From Janthinobacterium sp. GW458P (GTDB lineage: Bacteria > Pseudomonadota > Gammaproteobacteria > Burkholderiales > Burkholderiaceae_D), in assembly GCF_002127585.1 (NCBI RefSeq), contig NZ_NEGZ01000025.1, positions 1-64,000 of the forward strand: a stretch of 64,000 bases of DNA. Reading direction: 5' to 3'. The position numbers and the translations under genes are program-made. Position 1 is the first letter of the stretch. Each line of letters begins with the position of its first letter. Of this stretch, positions 8,538-18,000 are shown one piece after another. The notes under the pieces are model-generated. The model was not told the DNA's origin and ran no database searches. It was given only the letters and a program-made list of their open reading frames with translations.

Positions 8538-8876
8538 ATGATTTCCATAAACAGCACAGCCATGCGCACGTTCTTCTTCGCGGGCAGCCTGCTGTGCGCC
8601 GCCGCGCACGCGGACACACCGCCAGCGCAGGCAGCGCAGGTTGACGCCAACTGGGCCACCGCGCCCGCGCCTGCCGCAGAGGCACGGTGGCAAGACAGCC
8701 TGCCGCCCGCGCCGCCGGTGGCGCCACGCGAAGAAAAGATACTGCCCAGGAGCGAATGGCTCACCGTGGAGCCGATGAAGGCGCCGGACCGGCGCTGCGA
8801 TCCCGGCCTGGACGCCCTGTTCCTGCCCAAGGAGTGCGGCAAGGAACCGAGCTGGCTGGGCTCGCGCAAGAAGTAA
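8538..8876 (+). CDS. Small predicted secreted protein, unknown function
   Basis: The 112-residue product begins with a typical signal peptide (MRTFFFAGSLLCAAAHA, cleavage after AHA). The mature part is Pro/Ala-rich and ends with a charged region that has two cysteines, RRCDPGLDALF and KECGKEPSW, which could form a disulfide. A good Shine-Dalgarno, AAGGAC, precedes the ATG. No family is recognised. The 293-base gap before it is AT-richer than its surroundings and holds CATAAT at 8494, a possible -10. Confidence 0.6.
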   Translation: MISINSTAMRTFFFAGSLLCAAAHADTPPAQAAQVDANWATAPAPAAEARWQDSLPPAPPVAPREEKILPRSEWLTVEPMKAPDRRCDPGLDALFLPKECGKEPSWLGSRKK

Positions 8877-8883
8877 AGCCGGC

Positions 8884-10035
8884 TTAAATGTCCAGCGTGC
8901 TGGCGCCCTGCGCCTCGACCACGCGGTTGCGGCCTGCCTGCTTGGCCGCCTGCAGCGCCTCGTCGGCCCGCTTGAACAGGCTGACGGTGCTGTCCTCGGC
9001 GCGGATAGTGGTCACGCCCAGGCTGGCCGTCAGCTGCAGCACGGCGCGTTCCGTCTTGACGGGCAGCGCCTCGACGGCGGCGCGGATGCGCTCGGCCACC
9101 ATCAGCGCATCGGCCAGCGTCGTGCGCGGCAGCTGGATGGCGAATTCGGCACCGCCCAGGCGGCCCATCAGGTCGCTGTCGCGCAGCTGCTGGCGGCAGG
9201 TGTCGACGATGGTTTTCAGCACCGCGTCGCCCACCGGATGGCCATAGCTGTCGTTGACGCGCTTGAAATGGTCGATATTGAGCACCACCAGCGCCGTCGG
9301 CAGGCCGGGCCGGCGCGCCAGCGCCATCCACGGCGCCAGCGCCTGGTAAAAGCCGCGCCGGTTCGGCACGCCCGTGGCCGCGTCGAGCACTTCCAGGCGC
9401 GCCAGCTCGCCGGCCAGTTTTTCACGCGACAGCAGCAGGTAGCCGAAGGCATTCGTCAGCATCATCAGGTACAGCGCGCCGAAGCCGGCCAGCTGCATCA
9501 GCTCCGCATCGAAACCGGGCACGCTGGCGGCCAGCACGCCGCGCGCGGCGATCAGCAGCGACAGGATGCCCATGCTGACGACGAGGAAGCGGCGCAGCAT
9601 GCTCGCCTCGCGCCACTTCAGGCACAGCGCGGCCACGCCGGCCAGGAAGAAGCCGGCCACGATCAGCGAACCGCCCGCGCTGCGCAGCAGCGGCGCCACC
9701 TCGAACAGATAGCAGGCGGCAAACAGCCCTATCGCCGCGCCCAGCGCCGGCAGCACATGGCGGCGCCAGCCGCTGCGTCCGGCCGCCTGCCACAGGGCAC
9801 CTGCGTCCAGCGCCATGCCGGCGAACAGCAGGCTGTTGCCCAGCAAGATGGAGAGAAAATCGGGCAGCACGCCGCGGAAATACAGCAGACACCAGGCCAC
9901 GGCCTGGCATTGCTTGGCCACCGCCCAGGTGGACATGCTGAGCGACTTCTTGCGCTCGTATTCGAAGAAGAACAGGGCCGCGCACAGGCTCAGGTTGCCA
10001 AGCGCCAGGGCCAGTACCAGGGTCTTGATATCCAT
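8884..10035 (-). CDS. Membrane GGDEF-domain protein with altered active site (GGAEF)
   Basis: The 383-residue protein has about six or seven transmembrane helices in its first 200 residues and a C-terminal GGDEF domain (about 215-375). Family landmarks are present: DAATGVPNRRGFYQAL, NIDHFKRVNDSYGHPVGD and the C-terminal ADEALQAAKQAGRNRV. The signature itself reads GGAEF (residues 294-298), with Ala replacing the Asp/Glu that binds metal and helps catalysis. It may therefore bind GTP or c-di-GMP without making c-di-GMP, or keep low activity. It stands alone next to small unrelated genes. Confidence 0.85.
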   Translation of the reverse strand: MDIKTLVLALALGNLSLCAALFFFEYERKKSLSMSTWAVAKQCQAVAWCLLYFRGVLPDFLSILLGNSLLFAGMALDAGALWQAAGRSGWRRHVLPALGAAIGLFAACYLFEVAPLLRSAGGSLIVAGFFLAGVAALCLKWREASMLRRFLVVSMGILSLLIAARGVLAASVPGFDAELMQLAGFGALYLMMLTNAFGYLLLSREKLAGELARLEVLDAATGVPNRRGFYQALAPWMALARRPGLPTALVVLNIDHFKRVNDSYGHPVGDAVLKTIVDTCRQQLRDSDLMGRLGGAEFAIQLPRTTLADALMVAERIRAAVEALPVKTERAVLQLTASLGVTTIRAEDSTVSLFKRADEALQAAKQAGRNRVVEAQGASTLDI

Positions 10036-10072
10036 GGGCTATGCCATCGCCGCGCCGGCGCGGCGCATCCTG

Positions 10073-10348
10073 TCAGATTTCGTGTTCGACATTGGTGCTG
10101 CCGTCGCCGACCTTGCTGGCCCAGGCCTGCACGAAGTACTGCTTCTCCGCTTCGCTGGGGGCTTCATGCCAGAAAACGATGAGGGTACCCTTGTGATCGT
10201 GGATTTGCGCCACTTTCTCGATGAAGCCGAAATTGGCGGCCTGGTCGGCCAGCGCCGCCGCGTAGCCATACACGCGCGTCAGCCGCTCGATGCGGTCAGG
10301 CTCCGTGAAACTATTCGTGGCCGTGATAATGGGGTGATCCAAAAACAT
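10073..10348 (-). CDS. Conserved-looking small protein, unknown function
   Basis: The 91-residue product (MFLDHPIITATNSF onward) is cytosolic in character, with no signal or membrane segment. It contains RIERLTRVYGYAAAL and KVAQIHDHKGTLIVFW. The start at 10348 is preferred over an ATG four codons upstream because GGAG lies 5 bases in front of it. I do not recognise the family. Codon use is like the neighbours, and the balanced composition argues for a real gene. Confidence 0.6.
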   Translation of the reverse strand: MFLDHPIITATNSFTEPDRIERLTRVYGYAAALADQAANFGFIEKVAQIHDHKGTLIVFWHEAPSEAEKQYFVQAWASKVGDGSTNVEHEI

Positions 10349-10565
10349 GCTTGTCTCCATGGTGCCCGACTGCGCGGCCGTGCCGCCGCGTGCCACAGGC
10401 TGCCTTGCGCTGCTCCAGCTTGCACGCCGGGCGTGCAAGCGGCCAGCCCGCCTCTGCCATATATGGACGCTCGGTGCGGATTAATCGGGTATGCTCACGG
10501 GAGCTTATCAGATTTCTCTGAATGCAACAAAGCATCTCCCACCGTCCACTCAGCGAAGTCGCCCT

Positions 10566-11339
10566 ATGCCGGATAGCAAACTCCCCGCCGCGCGCGCGCC
10601 CCAGGTGCATACCTGCGGCGACCGGCGCCGCCTCGAATTCCAGCCGGGCATGATCCAGAGCGAAATGCTGCTGTCGCGCCCCGACCATCTGCTGCTGCGC
10701 TACGCGCGCGCCATGATGTGCTTTACCCTGTTCGTGCCGCGCCCGCGGCATATCCTGATGGTGGGCCTGGGCGGCGGCTCGCTGGCGAAGTTCTGCCACC
10801 GCCACCTGCCCGACACCCGCATCACCGTACTGGAACTGCGCGCCGACGTGATCGCGCTGCGCGAGCAATTCATGCTGCCGCCCGACGACGCGCGCCTGCG
10901 CGTCATCGAAACGGACGCCGTCAGCTACATCCGCCAGCATCCGGGCTGCGCCGACGTGCTGCTGCTCGACGGCTACGACGAAACGGGCTTGCCGCCGGCC
11001 CTGGGCAGCGCGCGCTTCTACGCGGACTGCCTGCGCGCCCTGCTGCCCGGCGGCGTGCTGGTGGCCAACCTGTTCAGCTATGACGAGCACTACCCCGCCA
11101 TGCTGAAACGCCTGATGCTGACCTTCCGCGGCGCCGTGTGCCAGTTCGACGGCATCGCCGGCAACAACTGCATCCTCTTCGCCGCCAGGCCGGACCAGCC
11201 GGGGACGGGCCGCGCCGTGCGCGTCGTGCGCCTGGTGCGCTGGCGCCGCGCCGCAGGGCTGGCCTTCCTGAACCGGCTGCTGCCGGCATGGCAGTTGTGG
11301 CGTTTGCGCCGGCAATCAGGCGCACGCGGCAACCGATAG
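10566..11339 (+). CDS. Spermidine-synthase-like SAM-dependent transferase
   Basis: The 257-residue protein has the Rossmann fold of polyamine aminopropyltransferases and related methyltransferases: HILMVGLGGGSLAKF for nucleotide binding, TVLELRADVIAL with the acidic ribose-binding residue, and DVLLLDGYDETG in place of the catalytic Asp motif. It is shorter than SpeE and has no speD beside it. The C-terminus is very basic (RRQSGARGNR). Members of this group are often annotated spermidine synthase but many have no shown aminopropyl activity. Exact substrate is unknown. Confidence 0.7.
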   Translation: MPDSKLPAARAPQVHTCGDRRRLEFQPGMIQSEMLLSRPDHLLLRYARAMMCFTLFVPRPRHILMVGLGGGSLAKFCHRHLPDTRITVLELRADVIALREQFMLPPDDARLRVIETDAVSYIRQHPGCADVLLLDGYDETGLPPALGSARFYADCLRALLPGGVLVANLFSYDEHYPAMLKRLMLTFRGAVCQFDGIAGNNCILFAARPDQPGTGRAVRVVRLVRWRRAAGLAFLNRLLPAWQLWRLRRQSGARGNR

Positions 11340-11489
11340 TCGTCCGCGATGGCCAGAGATATTGTTGCTTATTAGCAGCGATCTGGTGCAAAATTCGCAT
11401 GATGGATGTGGTTTATGACAAACTACGGCCTGCGCGGGCCGGCAGGTGCTGCCGAGCAATTGTGTCCATGAAGTGAGATAGGAAAACCC

Positions 11490-14375
11490 ATGTTGCGTGG
11501 CCGCCTGCCATTGTCGATTTCCGCTGCGGCCGCGCTGACCTTCGCCTGCGGCGTCAGCGTGACGGCCGTGCTGTTCGCCGCCATCAGCCAGCTTGAATAC
11601 GACAAGATGAGCCTGAGCCTGCAGCAGCGCGCCGGCGCCAGAGTAGCGGCTATCGAACAGGGACTCGACGATGCGGTGGAAGTGCTGACCACGACGAACC
11701 AGCTGTTTGCGGCCGTCGTGCCCGTCACGCGCGAGCAATTCCACGATTTCACCACGCCGCTGCTGCAGCGCCACCCGTTCATCCAGGCCTTCAATTTTCA
11801 CCGTCTCGTGCCGCATGCGCAGCGCGCCGCGTTCGAGGCCGGGCTGCGGCGCATCGCGCCCGACTATGCGATGACGGAAATGCGCGATGGCGCCATCCAT
11901 CCCGTGGCCGAGCACGCAAACTACCTGATCGTCGATTATCTCGAACCGCTGCAGGGCAACCGCCCCGCCTTTGGCCTGAACGTGCGCCCGGACGGCTTGC
12001 TGGCCGGCGCGCTGGAACAGGCCATCGTCAGCGGCCAGACCACGGCCACCGGCCTGCTGGCCCTGGCGCAGGGGCCGCAGCGCGGCTTCGTCATCCTGCG
12101 CCCCGTGTACCGCCACGGCGCGCCGCTGCAGACCGTGCAGCAGCGGCGCGCGGCGCTGATCGGCGACACGGCGGCCGTCATCCGCGCCGGCGAGCTGGTA
12201 CAGAAAATCCTCGCCGGCGCCGACCTGCTGGGCGACCCGCAACTGGAACTGAGCGTGTACGCGGACGCGGGCGCCGATCCCCGGCAACTGATCTTCCGGC
12301 ACGGCCAGACGACTGTCGAAAACACGGCCGGCAGCTGGCAATCGCTGCCCCGCTGGCTGCAGTTTGCCTACCACAGCCGCTACGACAGCGCCTTTTCCGC
12401 CGCCGGCCGGCCCTGGCATGTGCGCGTCGACGCCCATCCGCGCCCCTTCCTCGCCGACCACCTGGGCTCGCTGTTCACCCTCATCATGGGTTTGCTGTTC
12501 AGTCTGCTGACGGCCGCCTTCGTGCAATCGCTGACGCAGCGTTCGCGCCGCGTGCAGCTGCTGGTGGAGCAGCGCACCGCCGACCTCAAGCGCAGCAATG
12601 AACTGCTCAGCGCCGACGTGCGCGCGCGCCAGCGCACGGAGCGGGCGCTGCAGGAAAGCGAGAAGCGCTTCCGCCGCCTGCTGGCCCTGTCGTCGGACTG
12701 GTACTGGGAACAGGACGTCAATTTCTGCTTCACCCACATCACCAGCGGCTTCACGGACAAGTCGAACATGCCGCTGGAACGCTTCATCGGCATGCGGCGC
12801 TGGGACAACAACCCGGAGATGCGCAATTCACGCTGGGGCAAGCAGCATATCGCCACCCTGGAAGCGCACCTGCCGTTCTCCAACCTCGAATACGCGATGC
12901 ACGACCGCAATGGCCAGCTGCGCTGGTTCAGCGTCAATGGCGAACCGCTGTTCAACGAGCTGGGCGAGTTTCGCGGCTACCGGGGCACGGGCTCGGAAAT
13001 CACGGAGCGCAAGCTGGCCGAGCAGCAAATCCAGCATATCGCCCACCACGACGTGCTGACGGGCCTGCCCAACCGCGCCCTGCTGCGCGACCGCCTGACG
13101 CAGGCCATGGCCCTGTCGCGCCGCAAGAACCGCGCGCTGTGGGTGCTGTTGATCGACCTCGACCGTTTCAAGTTCGTCAACGACAGCCTGGGCCACAAGG
13201 CGGGCGACCTGCTGCTGAAAACCATCGCCACGCGCCTGCAGGCCAGCCTGCGCGAAAGCGATACGGTGGCGCGCCTGTCGGGCGACGAATTCGTCGCCAT
13301 CCTGTGCGAGCAGGCCGACGAAGCGCTCAGCGGCGCCATCGTGCAGCGCGTGATGGATGCCGTGGCCCAGCCGGTATTGCTCGACGGCAAGGAATTCTTC
13401 GTCACCTGCAGCATCGGCGTGGCCGTCTACGACATGTCGCGCTACGACGCCCCCGGCGACGTGACCCTCAATGGCGAGACGCAGAACCTGATCGAGCAGG
13501 CCGACATCGCCATGTACTGCGCCAAGAAACAGGGCCGCAACAACATCAAGTTCTACACCACGGCCATGAACCAGGCCACCCTGGAGCGCCTGCGCATCGA
13601 AACGGCGCTGCGCAACGCCCTCGAACGCGAGCAGTTCGTGCTGCACTATCAGCCGCAGCTGGACCTGGCCAGCGGCCGCATCGTCGGCGTGGAGGCGCTG
13701 CTGCGCTGGCAGCATCCGGACCTTGGCATGGTGGCGCCGAACCGCTTCATCGCGCTGGCCGAGGATACGGGGCTGATCGTGCCGATCGGCGCCTGGGTCA
13801 TGCGCCAGGCCTGCGCCCAGGTCAAGGCCTGGCATCGGGAGGGGCTGGGCAATCTGCGCCTGGCCGTCAACCTGTCGGCGCGCCAGTTCAACGAGCCGAA
13901 CCTGGTTGCCTCGATCGCCGCAGTGCTGGCCGAAACGGACCTGGCGCCGGCCTGCCTGGAGCTGGAATTGACGGAAAGCCTGTTCATGCACGACGTGGCG
14001 CTGGCCGTGAGCCAGCTGCACGACATGAAGGCGCTGGGGGTGCAACTGTCGATCGACGATTTCGGCACCGGTTATTCCAGCTTCGCCTACCTGCGCACCT
14101 TCCCCATCGACGTGCTGAAAATCGACCGCAGCTTCATCAACGACGTGGCACGCGATGCGGACGACGCGGCCATCGTCGTCTCCATCATCGCGCTGGCGCA
14201 CAATTTGAAGCTGCGCGTGGTGGCCGAAGGCGTGGAAACGGCGGAACAGCTCGATTATCTGCGCAGTCACGATTGCGACGAGGCGCAAGGCTATTACTTC
14301 AGCCATCCGCTGCCGGCGCACGAGGTGGAACTGCTGCTGCGGGCCGAAACGAAGGACGTGAACGCCATGGCCTGA
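11490..14375 (+). CDS. CHASE-PAS-GGDEF-EAL c-di-GMP signalling protein
   Basis: The 961-residue inner-membrane sensor has a first transmembrane helix at about 10-32, a periplasmic CHASE domain (about 75-290, with FNFHRLVPHAQRAAFEAGLR), a second helix near 325-350, a PAS domain (about 390-505), GGDEF (about 520-690) and EAL (about 705-950). The GGDEF signature is SGDEF (597-601), an accepted active variant. The phosphodiesterase motif is EALLRW (735 on), with DDFGTGYSS and LKIDRSFI following, so both activities look possible. The CHASE domain suggests a small extracellular ligand. It is transcribed alone. Confidence 0.93.
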   Translation: MLRGRLPLSISAAAALTFACGVSVTAVLFAAISQLEYDKMSLSLQQRAGARVAAIEQGLDDAVEVLTTTNQLFAAVVPVTREQFHDFTTPLLQRHPFIQAFNFHRLVPHAQRAAFEAGLRRIAPDYAMTEMRDGAIHPVAEHANYLIVDYLEPLQGNRPAFGLNVRPDGLLAGALEQAIVSGQTTATGLLALAQGPQRGFVILRPVYRHGAPLQTVQQRRAALIGDTAAVIRAGELVQKILAGADLLGDPQLELSVYADAGADPRQLIFRHGQTTVENTAGSWQSLPRWLQFAYHSRYDSAFSAAGRPWHVRVDAHPRPFLADHLGSLFTLIMGLLFSLLTAAFVQSLTQRSRRVQLLVEQRTADLKRSNELLSADVRARQRTERALQESEKRFRRLLALSSDWYWEQDVNFCFTHITSGFTDKSNMPLERFIGMRRWDNNPEMRNSRWGKQHIATLEAHLPFSNLEYAMHDRNGQLRWFSVNGEPLFNELGEFRGYRGTGSEITERKLAEQQIQHIAHHDVLTGLPNRALLRDRLTQAMALSRRKNRALWVLLIDLDRFKFVNDSLGHKAGDLLLKTIATRLQASLRESDTVARLSGDEFVAILCEQADEALSGAIVQRVMDAVAQPVLLDGKEFFVTCSIGVAVYDMSRYDAPGDVTLNGETQNLIEQADIAMYCAKKQGRNNIKFYTTAMNQATLERLRIETALRNALEREQFVLHYQPQLDLASGRIVGVEALLRWQHPDLGMVAPNRFIALAEDTGLIVPIGAWVMRQACAQVKAWHREGLGNLRLAVNLSARQFNEPNLVASIAAVLAETDLAPACLELELTESLFMHDVALAVSQLHDMKALGVQLSIDDFGTGYSSFAYLRTFPIDVLKIDRSFINDVARDADDAAIVVSIIALAHNLKLRVVAEGVETAEQLDYLRSHDCDEAQGYYFSHPLPAHEVELLLRAETKDVNAMA

Positions 14376-14392
14376 CGCGGCGTGCGCGCCGG

Positions 14393-14617
14393 CTAGCGCG
14401 CCGGCAGCCTGGCGAGCAGCGCCAGTTCCTCCCAGTCGTCAGCGAGGCCGGCTGCCGCCAGAAACTCCGCCACGCCCTCGCTGGCGTCGATATCGGGCGC
14501 GCTGTCCGGATCGGCCCACAGGTTGTCGCATTCGGTGCAAACGACCACCTTTTGCCCCGTCTTCCTGACTTTCGCAAGAACCAGGTCGCCGTATTCGTCG
14601 CAGGTGGGACACTGCAT
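14393..14617 (-). CDS. Small zinc-ribbon protein
   Basis: The 74-residue product has two Cys pairs, CPTC at the N-terminus and CTEC about 25 residues later, spaced as in a single zinc ribbon. An acidic Ala/Leu-rich helix follows. The start is fixed by a strong AAGGAGG seven bases upstream of the ATG at 14617. Function is unknown; such proteins often act in transcription or translation complexes. Confidence 0.65.
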   Translation of the reverse strand: MQCPTCDEYGDLVLAKVRKTGQKVVVCTECDNLWADPDSAPDIDASEGVAEFLAAAGLADDWEELALLARLPAR

Positions 14618-14652
14618 GATTGCCTCCTTCGCCGGAACAGGCATGGGGCCGC

Positions 14653-15534
14653 CTACAGCTTCTGCTGCAGGAATTCGAGGAAGCAGCTGATGCGCTGCGC
14701 CAGCTGCGTATTGCGGTAGTACACGGCGTGGATCTGCTGGCGGTAGCCTGTATAGAACGGTTCGAGCACCTTGACCAGGCGGCCGGCGGCGATGTCGTCA
14801 CGCGTCATGAAGTCGGACAGGCAGACGATGCCCTGGTCGTGCAGGGCCAGCTGGCGCAGGGTCTCGCCGCTGGAGGCGGCCAGCGCGGGCACGATCTGCA
14901 GGCTGTTGCCGGCGGCGTGGCGCAGCGGCCAGCTATTCCCCGGCTCATATTGCGCAAAGCCCAGCAGCGCGTGGGCAGCCAGGTCTTCCGGCGTGGCGGG
15001 CGTGCCGTGGCGCGCCAGGTAGGCGGGCGTGGCCAGCACGTGCAGCGGGCTGGCGCTGAGCGGGCGGGCATGCAGGGTCGAGTCGACCAGGGCGCCGATG
15101 CGGATGGCGATATCGGTACGGTGCTCGAGCAGGTCGGCGATCTGGTCATTGCTGGTCAGCTCCAGGCGGATGTCCGGGTACATGGCGCGAAATTGCGCCA
15201 TGTGGGGCACCACGCAATGGAGCATGAAGGGCGAGGCGGCGTCCACGGAAAGACGCCCGGCCGGCTTCTGGCGGCGGATGCGGATCGATTCCTCCACGTC
15301 TTCCATCGAGGCGAGGATGGCGCGCGCCTTGTCCAGGAACAGCTGCCCTTCTTCCGTCAGCTCCATGCGCCGCGTGGTGCGCGTCAGCAGCGAGGTGGCC
15401 AGCTTGTCTTCCAGGCGGGACAGGGCGCGGCTGACGCCCGAGGTGGTTTGTCCCAGGTGCACGGCGGCCGCGCTCAGGGTGCCGCTGTCGATGACGGTGA
15501 CGAAGATTTTCAGATCGTCCGAATTGATATCCAT
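14653..15534 (-). CDS. LysR-family transcriptional regulator
   Basis: The 293-residue protein has the N-terminal winged helix-turn-helix (LKIFVTVIDSGTLSAAAVHLG, TTSGVSRALSRLEDKL) and a periplasmic-binding-like effector domain (about 90-290). It resembles the group of LysR proteins (DsdC/GcvA-like and AaeR-like) with RTTRRMELTEEGQ. Start at 15534 (MDINSDD) gives the usual length; the longer reading adds unrelated residues. The divergent target normally expected is absent, since the neighbour upstream, trhA, is in the same orientation. The target is unknown. Confidence 0.88.
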   Translation of the reverse strand: MDINSDDLKIFVTVIDSGTLSAAAVHLGQTTSGVSRALSRLEDKLATSLLTRTTRRMELTEEGQLFLDKARAILASMEDVEESIRIRRQKPAGRLSVDAASPFMLHCVVPHMAQFRAMYPDIRLELTSNDQIADLLEHRTDIAIRIGALVDSTLHARPLSASPLHVLATPAYLARHGTPATPEDLAAHALLGFAQYEPGNSWPLRHAAGNSLQIVPALAASSGETLRQLALHDQGIVCLSDFMTRDDIAAGRLVKVLEPFYTGYRQQIHAVYYRNTQLAQRISCFLEFLQQKL

Positions 15535-15625
15535 TGTTGCCTTATTATTGCTGCATTGTTGCCCGAGTTTCACATATCGCGTCATTATAATGGAATCGTG
15601 GCAACAGTGAAGGCGGCAGACAACG

Positions 15626-16243
15626 TCAGGCAACGTAGAACAAAATGGCGATAAAATGACAGCTACTGCCGGCCAGCACGAACAGGTGCCAGATGCCGTG
15701 GCCATGGCGCAGCTTGTGGTCGGTGGCATAAAAAACAATGCCGCCCGTGTAGCACAGGCCGCCGGCGACCAGCCACAAAAAGCCGTTCCACTCGAGCGCC
15801 GCCAGCAGCGGCTTGATGCCGATGACGACGAGCCAGCCCATGGCCACGTAAATCACCAGCGACAGGATGCGCGCGCCGCTGGCATACACATATTCCTGCA
15901 CGATGCCGAACAGCGCGAGGCCCCAGACGACGCCGAACAGCGACCAGCCCCATGGCCCGCGCAGCGTCACCAGCATGAACGGCGTGTAGGTGCCCGCGAT
16001 GAGCAGGTAGATGGCGCAGTGGTCGAGGCGCTGCAGCACGGCCTTGGCCTTGCCGCGCACGCTGTGGTACAGGGTGGAAGTGAGGTAGAGCGTGAGCAGC
16101 ATGGCCGCATACACGCTGCAGCTGACGATTTTCCAGGGGTCGCCCGTGCGGGCCGCCACGACGATCAGGATGACGCCGCCGATGGCCGCCAGCGCGGCGC
16201 CCACCGTATGGGAAATGCTGTTGAACCGTTCACCGTGATACAT
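15626..16243 (-). CDS. trhA: TrhA / hemolysin III family membrane protein
   Basis: The 205-residue protein has seven hydrophobic segments and the PAQR/HlyIII motifs: GERFNSISHTVGAAL at the N-terminus, TSTLYHS with the metal-binding His, RLDHCAIYLLIAGTYTPF and a C-terminal HGIWHLFVLAGS with the last His pair. Family members are thought to be zinc-dependent membrane hydrolases involved in membrane-lipid homeostasis in E. coli (YqfA). It is a single gene 91 bases upstream of the LysR gene in the same direction. Confidence 0.88.
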   Translation of the reverse strand: MYHGERFNSISHTVGAALAAIGGVILIVVAARTGDPWKIVSCSVYAAMLLTLYLTSTLYHSVRGKAKAVLQRLDHCAIYLLIAGTYTPFMLVTLRGPWGWSLFGVVWGLALFGIVQEYVYASGARILSLVIYVAMGWLVVIGIKPLLAALEWNGFLWLVAGGLCYTGGIVFYATDHKLRHGHGIWHLFVLAGSSCHFIAILFYVA

Positions 16244-16377
16244 GCCTGACCGCCCGCCTCGTTAAAAACAGGCTCATCGTACACGCTTGGGGGAACGGGG
16301 TGCGCGGTTTGCGCAAGGCAAGGCCAGAAAAGCCGGGGCGCATGCGCTTGCCGCCCCGCTTGTTCCTGCTCAGGCTA

Positions 16378-17889
16378 TCAAGCCGCTTCCGCCTTCTTGC
16401 GCGCGGGACGGCGCGCCGGCGTCTTGCGCGGCGCCTTGGCCGGCTTGTCCTCCGCCACGACGGCCGCTTCCACCGGCGCCGCCTCAATCACGGGCGCCGC
16501 TTCAACCACGGCGTCGGCCGCTTTCTTGGCCGGCTTTTTCGCCGCAGCCGCCTTGCGGGCCGGCGTGCGCGGCTTGGCCTTCGGCTTGGCTTCGGCGGCG
16601 GCTGCCACGACCGCTTCCGGGACCGGCTCAGGCACCGGCTCGGGTGCCGGCTCGGGTGCCGGCTCGGGTGCCGGCGCGGCTTGCGCTACCTCAAGGGCCC
16701 CGGCACGCGCTTCGCGGGCGCCGTCGCCATTCTTGCGGCCACCGCGGCCATTGCGGCGCGAACCGCGCTTGGCGCTGCCTTCGTCCGCCACCGCTTCGGC
16801 CACTTCATGCAGGACCTCGGGTTGCGGCGCTTCCGGATACGGCTCGATGACGGCAACGGCCGCTTCGGCCTCGGCCACCGGCACGAAGGCCTGTGGCGCG
16901 GACTCGCCGCGGCGCTGCTCGTTCTGCTTGCGGCCGCCACGGCCATTGCGGCGCGAATCACGGCGGCTGCCGCCTTCGCGGCTGCCCTCTTCGGCCGTCA
17001 CGACCGTTTCGCCGGCGACGACTGCTTCGCTGGCCACATCGCCGCTCACGGCGGCCGGCACGGCCGCCAGGGCGTTGCTGCGGTAGACGTAGGCGCCCGA
17101 TTTCTCATCGCGGCCAAATTCCAGCAGGCCGCGCGTCTGCGCTTCTTCCAGCAGGTTGCCGAAGGTGCGGAAGCCGTAATACGACTCGCTGAAGTCGGGC
17201 TTGCGGCGCTTGATCGCCTCTTTCAGCATCGAAGCCCAGATCTTGCCGCTGTCGCCGCGCTCGGAGACCAGCGCGTCGAAGGTGGCGACGGCCATCTCGA
17301 TCGCTTCCGTCTTGCGCGACTCGTATTTTTCCTTGCGGCGCACTTCCTCGTCGGGCGAACGCTTGGCTGCCGGCGTTTCGCGCGCGTCGCGCTTGGCGGC
17401 CGTGCGGCGGCTCTCGCGCACCAGGTCATCGTAGAAAATGAATTCGTCGCAGTTCGCCACGAGCAGGTCGGAGGTCGACTGCTTGACGCCCACGCCGATC
17501 ACCTGCTTGGCGTTTTCGCGCAGTTTCGATACCAGCGGCGAGAAATCGGAGTCGCCGCTGATGATGACGAAGGTATTCACATGGGCCTTGGTGTAGCACA
17601 GGTCGAGCGCGTCGACGACCAGGCGGATGTCGGCCGAATTCTTGCCCGACTGGCGCACGTGGGGGATTTCGATCAGCTCGAAGTTCGCCTCATGCATGGT
17701 GCCCTTAAAACTTTTATAACGGTCCCAGTCGCAATATGCCTTCTTGACAACGATGCTGCCCTTGAGCAGCAAGCGTTCCAGGATAGGTTTGATATCGAAT
17801 TTTTCGTAATTTGCATCTCGCACGCCGAGCGCGACGTTTTCAAAGTCGCAAAACACGGCCATGCTGAGGTTTTCTGGGGATGACGCCAT
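16378..17889 (-). CDS. NYN-domain RNase-like protein with LOTUS/OST-HTH domain and low-complexity tail
   Basis: The 503-residue protein starts with a NYN (PIN-like) nuclease domain (about 8-150) whose acidic residues are in AVFCDFENVALG, DIRLVVDALDLCY and ISGDSDFSPLV. A LOTUS/OST-HTH segment follows (about 210-290, with YYGFRTFGNLLEEAQTRGLL), as in LabA-like proteins that bind RNA. The rest is low complexity: two Arg/Gly/Asn-rich patches (GSRRNGRGGRKN) like RNA-binding RGG boxes, a PEPAPEP stretch and a basic AKPKPRTPARKAAAAKK tail. The domain order points to RNA degradation or silencing. A -10-like TATACT lies at 17956-17951. Confidence 0.85.
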   Translation of the reverse strand: MASSPENLSMAVFCDFENVALGVRDANYEKFDIKPILERLLLKGSIVVKKAYCDWDRYKSFKGTMHEANFELIEIPHVRQSGKNSADIRLVVDALDLCYTKAHVNTFVIISGDSDFSPLVSKLRENAKQVIGVGVKQSTSDLLVANCDEFIFYDDLVRESRRTAAKRDARETPAAKRSPDEEVRRKEKYESRKTEAIEMAVATFDALVSERGDSGKIWASMLKEAIKRRKPDFSESYYGFRTFGNLLEEAQTRGLLEFGRDEKSGAYVYRSNALAAVPAAVSGDVASEAVVAGETVVTAEEGSREGGSRRDSRRNGRGGRKQNEQRRGESAPQAFVPVAEAEAAVAVIEPYPEAPQPEVLHEVAEAVADEGSAKRGSRRNGRGGRKNGDGAREARAGALEVAQAAPAPEPAPEPAPEPVPEPVPEAVVAAAAEAKPKAKPRTPARKAAAAKKPAKKAADAVVEAAPVIEAAPVEAAVVAEDKPAKAPRKTPARRPARKKAEAA

Positions 17890-18000
17890 AAGGGTGAATT
17901 CTCGCTGATGATAAGGGCGGACGGGAAGCGCAACGCCTCCCTTTTCGCCTAGTATATTCGCCCATCCCCCGTTTCGGCGACAACTATCGTGCGCAGCCGC

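Noticed and set aside
12828-14321. Long minus-strand open frame opposite the GGDEF-EAL gene
   Set aside because: The sense strand carries unmistakable GGDEF and EAL motifs; the antisense product is His/Gln-rich and has no recognisable domain.
16300-17883. Long plus-strand open frame opposite the NYN gene
   Set aside because: It is a product of high GC and low-complexity coding on the other strand; its translation is a Gly/Arg/Leu-biased chain without family motifs.
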